This document shows, piece by piece, positions 21,926-31,186 of a DNA stretch of 36,000 nucleotides (its first letter is position 1; each line of letters opens with the position of its first letter). This DNA comes from Symbiodinium natans (taxonomy: Eukaryota > Sar > Dinophyceae > Suessiales > Symbiodiniaceae): NCBI GenBank assembly GCA_905221605.1, contig CAJNDS010002370.1:250001-286000 (forward strand). Reading direction: 5' to 3'. The notes beneath the pieces are model-generated. The model was not told the origin of the DNA. It saw only the letters and a program-made list of their open reading frames with translations, and did no database searches. The translations under genes were made by a program, and so were the position numbers.

Positions 21926-24120
21926 TGAGCAGCACCGAAGCCTTGCTACAACAGCTGATATCGAACGTGCAAGGTCTGACTTTCGAGGTCAGCAGACAAG
22001 GTCAAGAACTCTCCAGGGTGCGTGAACTTCTGGCTGCCAGCCCGGACTTTGTGTTAGTGGACGACGCCGGTCGTTCTTCTGGCCACACTCCATTCCCTGA
22101 AAACCTGGGTACCCTAAGCCCTAGCCTCAGCATACCGTGCGGCCCGTCGCCTCGAGCGCGGAGCATTCTCTATCCCTAGATTTTTTGGGTGTTGTCTGCG
22201 AAGGCGAGCCCAGGGGTGAAAGTGGTCGAGAGAGAAACCCGCTGGCTTCTCGAGTTTACGTTGTCATTAAGAACTACGAAGGCCAAGTGTTCCATCCTCC
22301 AGTGCTTTACACACGTTTTCAGCCTGTGAAAGAGCTGTGCACGAGGGTCACCTGCTCGGAGACAGCGTGTTCTGCGGGTTCCCGTCCCAGTGGGAAGCGA
22401 AGCTGGCCTGTGAAGAGGCCGGCTTGGCCCTCCCTACCGTGCGCGATGTCTGAGGCGCCGAGCGCCTCTGAGCTCAGCCAAGAGCAGCTGGCTGAGCTTC
22501 ACCTGGTGTGGCAAGGCGGCTCCACTTGCTACGACTATGAGGTCGGGTGCTTGACGGTTGGGGAGGAGGAAAGCCGGAGGCGGGTGGCAGTGATCTTGGT
22601 TGCGAATTTTGAAGACCGTGTAGTTGCCGCTTTCCCGCACCGTGCCTGGAGCAAGACCCCGTCAAAACGCGAGCTTCCCCCAGGACCCTTCACTAAGCCC
22701 ATGTTGGTAGAAGTACGGGCGTCGGCAGGGGAGAATAGGGGCGCTGCCGGAGACCACACTATGAAAATCTGGGTCGGGCTTCTCCGAGATTTGCTCCCAA
22801 GACGGTGAAGCCGAGCCTACCACCATCTTCCTCGCCTCCGGAGTTGGCTCACGCAAGGTGCCTGTCCTACCATTTGCTGAAGCCTTGGTCCAGGTCGCCA
22901 ATGAGCACTTCAGCTTCGTGACTGCCCAGTGATGGAGCCGATGCCCGGAGCCGAGCGTTGGAGGCCAATATCGCAGACATGGCGGCGCAGCTTAAGTTGT
23001 TGAGCTCCCCCACAGCTGTGGGTTCGACCCGGTCCGCTCCTCTACCTGCGCAACGACCTAAGGCCAAGCCGACTCGAGGACAGATCCCTGGAACCCCTCG
23101 CACGCCTGGAGCTGCAAAGGTCTTGATCCGGCCGTCGTGCGAGCCGCGCTTGGGTCAGGAGTCAAGGCGTCAGAGCTTCAGGAAGTGAGGGACCTTCTGA
23201 TTGGTGCCAAAGGCCAGTTGCGAGATTATCCTGAGGCTGCTGGAGGCTTGACACCCCTGAGCTCCGAAGCTGCAGGGGAGCCCGAGCTTCCCGAGTTTGA
23301 CCTTGCTGCCGAAGCTGCTTTGCCGCCCAGCCAGTCGAGGCAGCTGTCGTGACGCTGACCAAAATCGTGCAGGGCCTTGCCAAGCAGCAGCGCTCCCGGC
23401 CCTCGAAGGAGCGGACGTTGGAGAATTTGCTGGACGGCTGTGACAGTGGGGCCACTGCAGACTTTGCGCCTGCCGGCTCCTCATCGGGTGCCCGCTCCAA
23501 GACAGCTGCTTGGCGCTTCTTGCGGGAGAGCCTGAAGCGTCGACCCGAGCAGGTGTATCGCAGCGTCGAAGCATTGATGGAAGAAGATTTGTTGAATCGC
23601 CGGGCCGGAGGCCCCTCGCATCCACGTCCGCCAGTGCTCGTGTGTGGCTAGAACACCGATCAAAGCTGGGGTACTATCGCTCAGGCTTGCGTGGGCGATT
23701 GCAGGGACATGGGATTGTTTGCGGGAAGACCGGGTCGCTGAGGCCCGAGCCCGGGCCGCGCTGGCTACGGCTAGCATCGATCAACATGCATTAGATAGTG
23801 GTAGTTGGGTTCTAGCTCAGGAAGTCCTTCTGGAGCAGCCGCCGCCGCTCGCGTCTTTTCAACACAGACGTGAGGGAGTCGGCGACGTTGTTGAGTCCTA
23901 TCACAGTAGGCTCGTCGACCCGAGGTGGGCTGATTTGCTGCTTCATCGAGTGAAGGAGGCCGAAGCTTGTCTTGATGCCAAGTGCAAGCTGAGCAAGCCC
24001 AAAGGTGCCCAGGCTGACCACGGCCACGAGGATGAGTACAGTGGAGGCCATGGACGAGGCCGGGGACGCGGTGCTGGAAAAGGTGACAAGTCAGCCCCTG
24101 CGAGGGCAGCAGACAGGTGA
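21925..24120 (+). pseudogene. Gag-like region (ORF2), broken by several frameshifts
   Basis: The frame opens at 21,925, overlapping the ORF1 stop, with a heptad-like N-terminus (LLQQLISNVQGLTFEVSRQG). Continuity then requires phase changes near 22,150, 22,340, 22,440, 22,777, 22,935, 23,110, 23,350 and 23,650-23,690. Landmarks in order are RVYVVIKNYEGQVFHPP (about 22,250-22,300), GDSVFCGFPSQWEAKLACEE (22,358-22,417), LEANIADMAAQLKLL (about 22,950), LDPAVVRAAL (about 23,122), a segment ending ARVWLEHRSKL (about 23,634-23,668) and RLAWAIAGTWDCLREDRVAEARARAAL (begins about 23,680; written in part). The C-terminus is a Gly/Arg/Lys-rich tail (about 24,040-24,117). I associate these blocks with the gag-like proteins of dinoflagellate YR elements, whose biochemistry is unknown to me. 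Some phase changes could be introns, but their number points to decay. Confidence 0.65.
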
Positions 24121-24132
24121 GTTACACGAGCT

Positions 24133-25249
24133 GTGAGTTCGGGCCAACTGTGGGTGGAGCCTGCTTCCGGCCCTGATGACTTCGCAGCCTCTGGAGCTGC
24201 CTGGGGCGTCCGCTACACCTGGAATTCTTTGCATGATCTTTTGCGGGAGGATGCCCCTTTGAAGGCTCTCCTTCACCGCAACGCTCGTTGGGCAGGGAAC
24301 CGTGCTGGCCCTCCCCCTTTCTTTCAGGCCTTGTGGACGAGTTTGGGACGTTCTGTGGACAGTAGAAGGCCGACGACCGCCCAGGCCATGCAGCTCATTG
24401 CGTTGAGCTTGGACACTCTTTTGGGACGGCGTGCCCGGCGCTCTTTTGATGGCGCCCTCTCTTCACCTTTTTCTAGCGCAGCAGCGGCCCCGCACAGGAA
24501 GGCTATTGAGTCTGGTTGGTCCCTGTTGGTTGCTAGAGTGCACGCTTGGAATGAGACTCCGCCGGTGACTCCTGCTGCGATGGGACGAGCTGCGGGGAAA
24601 GTTGAAAAGATCGAGGAGCAGATTGCTGACCTCCGGGCTGTGCGAGCTGGAGAACGGCTCGCGGCCCCAGCCTTCGCTTTGGCGAAAGATGTAGACACCC
24701 AACGTCTCAGCTTTCCCCCTCCTCCCAGCTTTGATCCGCGGTCTTTCCAGGATAAATAGCTTCGGTCTTTGCGTGACGAGCCTTCGTTGCATCGCCTAGC
24801 AACCGAGGACTTGCTGGAAGAACCTCCCCGAGTCCGAGTCCGCACAGCGGATCGCCAAGCCCTTTTTGATCTTCTGGCCCAGCTCGATGCTGGGGGCAGA
24901 CTCGCGATCTTCCCAGCTACAGAGGTTGACCCCTTGGCCTCGTGCGGGGTTTGCGCGATCCCCAAGAACCTACATCAAGAGCGGCTCGTTGTCGACGCAA
25001 AGCCATCCAACTCCTTGATGCCGACCGACATCCGTGGCTCCGGACTCTAGGTGCAGCCTCTGCCCTCTTGGACCTGGAGCTCGACGAACAAGAAAAGCTT
25101 CTGCTGTCAGCAGAAGACATAAAGGACTTTTACTACAACTTTCGCATCAGCCAAGATCGAACCAAGCTGTATGTCCTTACTGGCTCCTATGCCCCTCGTG
25201 ACTTGCAGCACCTACCCAGCTTCCGTGCAGAGTCCCTCGGCAAGGTTCA
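24133..25249 (+). pseudogene. Reverse-transcriptase-like region, truncated
   Basis: An open stretch from 24,133 is interrupted by an in-frame TAG (24,757-24,759) and resumes in the same frame. The N-terminal part is family-specific (GVRYTWNSLHDLLREDAPL..., about 24,205). The recognisable RT block is CGVCAIPKNLHQERLVVDAKPSN (24,943-25,011; residues split by the reader into two motifs, CAIPK and RLVVDAKPSN), typical of the fingers motif of divergent RTs. A frameshift near 25,007 leads to WLRTLGAASALLDLELDEQE and SAEDIKDFYYNFRIS, the first palm block. The sequence ends at about 25,249, where it abuts the YR domain directly. The remaining palm with the catalytic Asp-Asp motif, and any RNase H, is missing, so this copy cannot encode a working RT. 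No clear ATG start is visible. Confidence 0.7.
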
Positions 25250-26160
25250 TTGTTCGACGTTGAGCTGGTTGAGGCCACAACTGTCAAGCTCAGGGAGAAT
25301 ATTTGGAACGTTTTCAGGGCTTGGTTGGAGGAACGCATCAGCCAGGCCGCTGTACTGGCGATATTCCGATGCCCTCCAGTGCTAGCTCTGGTTCTTGCTG
25401 CTTACGGGGACGTGCTCTACACCGCTGGCTTTTCGTTAGGTGCATACCGACAATTATTGGCGCACTCGCAAACACTGATGCCGCTGTTCAAGCCTCACAT
25501 GAGGGTTGCCTGGGACATGGTTAGCAGATGGGAGGAAGTTGAGCCGGTCAACCATAGACTGCCTATTCCAGAGATACTGCTCCGTGCTATGTTGGGCTTG
25601 GCGGTTCAGCTGGGGTGGCATCGTTGGGCATGTGCCGCCGCTGCTATCTTCTACGGCATCGCAAGGCCGGGAGAGACACTTAAAGCCAAGCGCAGACACG
25701 CCCTCACCCCGCAGGACTTGATGGAACCCGGACCACCCAGCTCTGTACATCAAAGTGGTGCGACCGAGGTCTCGCAGAAGAGCAGCCAAGATACAGCATA
25801 TCAAGGTGATCGACCGAGCAGTAATGAGGTTCCTGGAAACTCACTGGCAACACCTTGACCGCGATGAGTTGCTATACCCTGGGAGCCCTGGAGTCTTCAG
25901 ACGCAGGTGGAACAAGCTACTCGCAGCTCTTGGCATCGAGAAGTCAGTACAGCTCACGCCCGCAAGTTTGCGCTCTGGTGGAGCGATCGCCGCTTTTCAC
26001 AACGGCGCCACCGTGGGTGAGCCATTATGGAGAATGAGACTCCGGTCAGCTGTGACGTTAGAACATTGCCTACAGGAGACCGCAGCGGTCAGTCTCCTGC
26101 CTTCGCTGCCGCCCCGAGTTCGAAGGAAAATTCTGGTGGCTTCATGTTTCTCTGCGACGC
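25250..26160 (+). pseudogene. Tyrosine recombinase (YR) domain, frameshifted, nucleophile position is Cys
   Basis: The first part (25,250-25,737) holds an alpha-helical N-terminal region followed by the box-I-like motif IARPGETLKAKRR (about 25,656-25,695). A +1-type phase change near 25,737 leads into ALYIKVVRPRSRRRAAKIQH and then LLYPGSPGVFRRRW and LTPASLRSGGA (box II; Arg present, Thr where many YRs have His). The final block is LWRMRLRSAVTLEHCLQE (about 26,024-26,077). In the relatives I remember the corresponding motif is LExYLQE, with the tyrosine as nucleophile; here the codon is TGC, cysteine. YR enzymes integrate circular DNA by strand exchange. The frame runs on to 26,351 through the terminal repeats. 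Frameshift and Tyr-to-Cys change both indicate an inactive enzyme. Confidence 0.75.
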
Positions 26161-26213
26161 TCTTCAAGCGTGACATGCTAGGCCGAAGCTCGCGATGTGG
26201 CCCGTCTGGGTAT

Positions 26214-26321
26214 GGAGTGGAGTACATGCGCTGCGGCACAGTGTCCGCATGCCGCCTGACATCCAAACTCATCTTTGAGCGCTGTCGATTGCCACGAGAT
26301 ACAGGAGAGCGTTGCATCATG
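26214..26321 (+). repeat. Split direct repeat B1
   Basis: The 108-base copy consists of a 38-base left block (26,214-26,251), 52 bases absent from B2, and an 18-base right block GGAGAGCGTTGCATCATG (26,304-26,321). Its last three bases, ATG, are also the first three of A2, so B1 and A2 abut at a shared core. Confidence 0.85.
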
Positions 26322-26364
26322 GCTTCGCATGATGTGACGTGTCGGATGTGAAGTTTTTCGGCTC
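26319..26364 (+). repeat. Split direct repeat A2
   Basis: This copy is identical over 46 bases to A1 at 21,549-21,594 and in the same orientation, 4,770 bases downstream. It overlaps the terminal ATG of B1. Confidence 0.92.
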
Positions 26365-26379
26365 CCTCCCGCCCATCCC

Positions 26380-26435
26380 GGAGTGGAGTACATGCGCTGC
26401 GGCACAGTGTCCGCATGGGAGAGCGTTGCATCATG
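26380..26435 (+). repeat. Split direct repeat B2 (right terminus)
   Basis: B2 joins exact copies of the 38-base and 18-base blocks of B1 without the 52 intervening bases. It ends in ATG at 26,433-26,435; the next base differs from that after B1 (A versus G), which fixes the right end. A 15-base C-rich spacer (26,365-26,379) separates it from A2. Confidence 0.85.
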
Positions 26436-26469
26436 AGTATGAATGTAGGTTAGAAGCAGTGGGATTCAT

Positions 26470-26640
26470 TTCTTAGGGAAACCAAAACAAGGGAAAATCA
26501 AGGACATTCTGCAAATTAGTCAGGCGATATAGAGTTTTCTCAGGGAAACCAAGGAAATTGACCAAATGAACGAGGCAACAGAGCTTTTCCCCGACAAAAC
26601 CAAAGAAACTGAGAAACAAATTAAGAGAAACCAGTCGCGA
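26470..26640. repeat. Degenerate A-rich tandem repeat (GGGAAACCAA core)
   Basis: Units built on AGGGAAACCAAGGAAAT..., with a conserved AGAGCTTTTC or AGAGTTTTCTC segment, recur about three times with a period near 54-70 bases. On the minus strand this gives a leucine- and phenylalanine-rich repeat within a 166-codon frame (26,473-26,973). I read the frame as a by-product. Confidence 0.55.
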
Positions 26641-29600
26641 AAGAAGCCCACTCAGTAGCTCAGATTGGAAGTATCGTCGCACAAGAGCCGGCTCAAAGAA
26701 GATAGGTCCTTTGTTGTGTGTATGGAGGTTTTTTCGACGTCGGCCCTGTAGTACACAATCCTTGCGGAGATGCCTGAACAACGGGTTCATAGCAGTTGTG
26801 AGTCGCTGACCAATGAAGCTGGGAGTTGGTGAGCCAGGGAAGGGCGTCGTTTGACAAGTTTGTGTGCTGTTTATAATAATAAAAGATGCCCGTTTCAAGC
26901 ATGGCTGTGTTTTCCCAACCAGCATCCTCTTGTAACTGTCACGAATGAGGACACTGCCGCTCTTCTTTGGCAAGTATCTGAGCAGTCTTGAGGAATTGGT
27001 TGCTGCGCTTGTGGTGTTTGGCTTTCTTGTTTCGGGGCGAGACTGAGGCTGTGGTTCGCTCTTTCAGCCAGAGCTCATGGTCATCGTGACAGGCTTAGAG
27101 ATTCCAAAGTACTTCCGCAAGCCAAAACAGGCTTTTCAAGAGATTCCAGGATGGGGGGGCTTTTTGCCACTTCACCTACCTGTTGCAAGGTCACGGGATC
27201 CACCTTCGCGATGTTTTGCGAAAGCCACTGCCCGAAGATCCTGGCGCAGGACTGACTTGCAATTGCCCCTGTAAACATGATGTGACTGACTAGAACTTGG
27301 GCAATCTCAACAACGCGCGGAGAAATTCAGCTCAGAAATTGAGCTTTCACAATCCCGAGAGCTCACACCATGCTTTCTCTTGGAGCTAGGCTTACCTTGT
27401 CCTGCAGGTTGAAACAATCATGGGCGGAGTCTGGGTGTTTGCGCAGTGCATGACTGAGTCATCTACAAAGAAGAAGAGTTCTTCTGTTCCCACAGAGTGC
27501 GCGATTCAGGTTGGTGCTTTTTGCTATGCTGGGCAGCAAGACGAGCCCGGTTCTCAGACAGTTGTACGACAGAGGTTGATTGTTCCGGCCATGAGAAGGC
27601 TCTTGCAGCCGCTTGAATCAGGCATCTCAAGAGCTTTACACTGCATGGCGGAGATCATGGCCACTCCTACACCTTCGTACAGTCCAATACTGCAGGCTAG
27701 ACATGGCGACACCCCCAACCATGCCATCTCGCACTGAGCGAAGTGCTCACTGGTCATAAGTACCACTCCCACAGTGCAGCTAACATGGCTGTCAGATGCC
27801 GTGACCGCGATGCGTGCAGAGACCGCGAGGACATTGTGGCATTCCATTAAAACGGCACAGACAGGAGCTGCAGGAGGTGCTTTACGAAGCGCCGATTGCA
27901 GGTGCAGGTTTTGCAACAAGGGCGGTCGCTCACGGATGTCTAAATCTCAAACCTGAGGTAGCCCAGAGAAACGCGAACGACTCATACCCAACTGGTAATG
28001 TTTTGTACTGATTTTTGATGACATCCGTGCTGAGATGCAAGGGTCTGCAAAGCCTTTTTTGCGCAGGAAGCCGACACTCAACGTAGTCTAGAGATGCACC
28101 GGCTTTTGATTCGCAGCATTTGCAGCGTTGCCGGCCGTGCCGCTTCAGAGGCTAAGTGAAGGCCTTGTTGGTTGAGTTTGGGTTCACTTTGCCCAACTCC
28201 GTGATGGTGTCATATCTGAGTACTGCATGGGATGTGATCCAGATGGGATGTTTCGAAGAGCGCGATGTGCTGGACACTCATGCATTTACATGGGCGTCGA
28301 ATGGCGATGCACGTGTCCCGCTTGTCACATTCTGAACAAGTTTAACAGCGATTGCGGCAATCTGGGAGAGACAAACGGCGAAAGAATTCTGCGGAAACAG
28401 GTCCTTTAGCCTCAATTGATTCTTGACCAACGTGTTATTTGATGTTGTTTCTTCCGATTCGTCCGTTCCTTTATGACTGGATGCTTGGCAGGTGCTTCCA
28501 AATACCGTGCTGGAACGTGAACGTTCCACATGCTGAGCTCCTGCTGAGCTTCTGGCTCATGCCATCTGATGCCCGTGCTCCCGTGCTCCCTTTCCCCCCC
28601 TTGCCTGGGCAGGTTGGACTTGTGGCCGACGGGCTTGGGACCACCGCAGAAGCCCCCGTCTACCGTTCCCAACCTCAGTTCCCCAAACCCATGTCCGCTG
28701 AGTCCACAAGCGGCCGTGTAGGACCCCTACATCCGAAGCAACGGCATCCCATCATCATCCTTCCTTGCGTCTCCTTCCCGCTTCCTTGCACTGGTTCACC
28801 GCCGCGCCAACTTTTTGACGCGTCTTCGCGTGATCAGCTTGCAAGTTTCTCACCGGTCCCGGCAACGCGGTTGGCTGCCGTGACCTGCCTCCAGGTAAAG
28901 GTTGTGTTGCTGGCTGTTGACCAAAGTGTGTCGTCCAGGGTCTTGTTGTGTCCCCAGAAGCCCCAGAAGCCCCTCCACCGATATTCCTTTGCTCCAGGCC
29001 CTGTGCTGTGGCTCGGTCCTCTGACAGGTTTCCGGCTGAATCGTCCGACCGTGAGTGTTGCTTTCTGCTACTTTCATGCCGTGAACGGGTTCCCGTCTGA
29101 GTTAAAGGACAAGGTGTACCTGGATGCAGCCGGCATACAGCTGCGCCTGCCCCTTGAAATCCCTCACCTCTTGATCCGTATGTGGCTTTTGAATCTCTGC
29201 GTTGCGTGTGACGGAGAGTGGGTGTCTTGGAGGATTTCGTTGTGCTACGCGGCCTGCTTCTGCGCTGGCCCACCCTAGTTGGGCATCTATGAACTCGTCG
29301 GGATCTTCGAAGCCTCGGGTGCCACATGGTGTCCCTACAAGCTTCGACGTGCGACATGCGTTCGCTTCACGTCCTAGATTCCTAGATTGTGCTATCCCAG
29401 ACGGGCTGCTTTTGCAGCAACTGCTTGCCTTGGCTATGCACTACTTTCCACATTTCTCCACCTCCAGCATGGCCGGCTGCAAGTCAACCCCTTGCAGTTT
29501 AACAGGTCCAACCCTAAAACTCATCTCGGAAGTTTCTTTGCTGGTCAAGTCTGGTCATCAACTTGTGCCTGCACCTCGGGGTCCCTTGCACCGTTTCGTG

Positions 29601-31064
29601 ACTTCTGCTTCGAATAGCGCTCTGCGCGATAGACAGATATACGCCAGCTTGCAATGCATATGTTTATGTTGCTGTTGAAGGGAGCTTGGGTGTAGAACCT
29701 GAGTTGTCTTGCTTGTTTTTCGTCTGGATGCACATTTCCAAACATGGTGCAGCTCGGGCACTTGGACAAACTTTGGTGGTGGAAAAAGGTGCGATGCTAA
29801 TTCTCTGACTGCTGATGTTTCGTGATCAGGTCCATCCATTTTTCCGAACCTGGTAACGGTACTTCCTATTCTGGCGCCGCTCTTACTCGAACGTGAAGTG
29901 TCCAACACAAAACGTGACAATCCGTGATAAAACTTCTGGCAAGCTGTTGTGGAAGGCGGTGGGACTTCTTGCTCGTTTTGCTGGAGTCTTGGTCAGTGCC
30001 GGGGGCCTTAACACTCCTTCTCTCTTCCTCTTTTTTTAGAGTGAAGAGAGTGTAGAAAGGGCGCTTGTTTGAGTGGGATTTCTTGAGTGCGATAAGAATA
30101 TGTTCTCTCCTCACATCTTCTGTCCTATGCACTGTCATATTTGTGGCATCTCTCGTTAAGCCGGCACCCGGGACCCTGATGTGCCAACATGCGCAACAAT
30201 GTCAACCTCTCCGATCTTGAAAAAAGTCTGACTTTTAAGTACTCTTTTTAGGTCGTATGCTCTCGACATAAAAGGTGTAGAGATCACTCGGCAACATCAT
30301 GATAGTATATCTCGGTTCTGGGAGCTCTATGTCCTCGAGTCTCTGACTGTAGTGATCCCTAGAGGCTCGGACTCGCAAGCGTGGGGTGTTAGTTGCATTC
30401 GGGCTGTACAGCATCGACCAGGCTACTTAAAGTGTTCCGTGAAAATGTTTCGCTTTCGCAGCCCAGCATGACGAGTGTTTGCTTTTGTGGAGTGCAAACG
30501 TGGCAAAACGTGGCCATCTGTGTGATTCGATGTGCTTACATCACCGTTGACTGCCCACAAGGTCAGAGCAACTGTCGATCAACGCAGAACACACAACCAA
30601 GGCAATGGACCTTGTTTTGCGGCGACATGAGCGCCCAACATGGTAGCATATGGCCGTCGCGCAGTCTGTTGTTGAGAGCACCCGGTTCAACTTCAATGTC
30701 CTTGCTTGCTCAGCGCGCCCACTTATACCAGGTCTTCGGCAAATGCTTGCGGATGCGTGCTTTTGCTTTCTCTCTGTCCTACCTCGAGCATGGGCCTCGA
30801 CAGCCTTGACGTGCCTTTGACTTTAGTAATTTAGAGACCGAGTTTTGAATGTTTGAACTGGCGTGAGGCCACCATCCAGGGAGCCTTGGGTGCTGTGCCT
30901 GTGAATCAACGCTTCTTCCAGGAGACGAGACAAGTGCAGCGAAACCGTGATGGAATTTTGGATACCGGCATCTCAGCTTACGCTAGAGTTGGAATGCATT
31001 GTCCCAACATTTGGAAGGATGAAGCACGAGAAGACAGGAGCGAGGCGTGGTGACCACGTTGCTA
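26641..31064. other. Gene-poor segment
   Basis: No recognisable gene or RNA. Composition is balanced, with a more GC-rich stretch at about 28,550-29,300 that keeps several frames open on both strands. Purine/pyrimidine tracts occur near 30,010-30,060. Confidence 0.45.
28439..29278 (+). CDS. Unrecognised 279-codon open frame
   Basis: This is the longest plus-strand frame in the window (ATG at 28,439, TAG at 29,276-29,278). I do not recognise any domain. The predicted product is rich in proline, leucine and valine, has a hydrophobic C-terminal third (about residues 238-279) and no obvious signal peptide. The opposite strand is also open for 200 codons (28,755-29,357) with an arginine-, glycine- and glutamine-rich translation, so one of the two, or both, may be due only to the higher GC content. 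No neighbouring gene supports it. Confidence 0.15.
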   Translation: MMLFLPIRPFLYDWMLGRCFQIPCWNVNVPHAELLLSFWLMPSDARAPVLPFPPLPGQVGLVADGLGTTAEAPVYRSQPQFPKPMSAESTSGRVGPLHPKQRHPIIILPCVSFPLPCTGSPPRQLFDASSRDQLASFSPVPATRLAAVTCLQVKVVLLAVDQSVSSRVLLCPQKPQKPLHRYSFAPGPVLWLGPLTGFRLNRPTVSVAFCYFHAVNGFPSELKDKVYLDAAGIQLRLPLEIPHLLIRMWLLNLCVACDGEWVSWRISLCYAACFCAGPP

Positions 31065-31186
31065 GCTTTGCAGGTGCTTTGCAGGTGCTTTGCAGGTGCT
31101 TTGCAGGTGCTTTGCAGGTGCTTTGCAGGTGCTTTGCAGGTGCTTTGCAGGTGCTTTGCAGGTGCTTTGCAGGTGCTTTGCAGGTG
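31065..31186. repeat. Perfect 11-bp tandem repeat (CAGGTGCTTTG), 10 copies plus partials
   Basis: Ten exact copies of CAGGTGCTTTG occupy 31,071-31,180, with a partial copy on each side (GCTTTG before, CAGGTG after). There is no visible mismatch. Because 11 is not divisible by three, every frame cycles through the same peptide (LCRCFAGALQV on the plus strand), which explains the long frames on both strands. Confidence 0.98.

Larger units (their letters stand above)
21549..26435 (+). mobile_element. DIRS/PAT-like tyrosine-recombinase retrotransposon remnant with split direct repeats
   Basis: The 4,887-bp element carries, in order, a small membrane-protein ORF, a gag-like region, an RT-like region and a YR domain, all on the plus strand. 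Its ends form split direct repeats: A1 (21,549-21,594) at the left, then B1 (26,214-26,321), A2 (26,319-26,364) and B2 (26,380-26,435) at the right. A1 and A2 are identical over 46 bases; B2 matches the two ends of B1 exactly but lacks 52 internal bases. Repeat identity starts or stops at an ATG trinucleotide at the left end, at the B1/A2 junction and at the right end. This order is known from PAT-type and Ngaro-type YR retrotransposons. Frameshifts, a nonsense codon and a large internal deletion show that this copy is inactive. Confidence 0.85.

Noticed and set aside
23640-23700. Introns as explanation for the phase changes in the gag-like region
   Set aside because: The protein landmarks follow one another with little or no extra sequence between phases, so indels fit better than introns.
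28755-29357. 200-codon minus-strand Arg/Gly/Gln-rich frame
   Set aside because: It overlaps a longer plus-strand frame in GC-rich DNA, shows no recognised domain, and nothing favours either strand.
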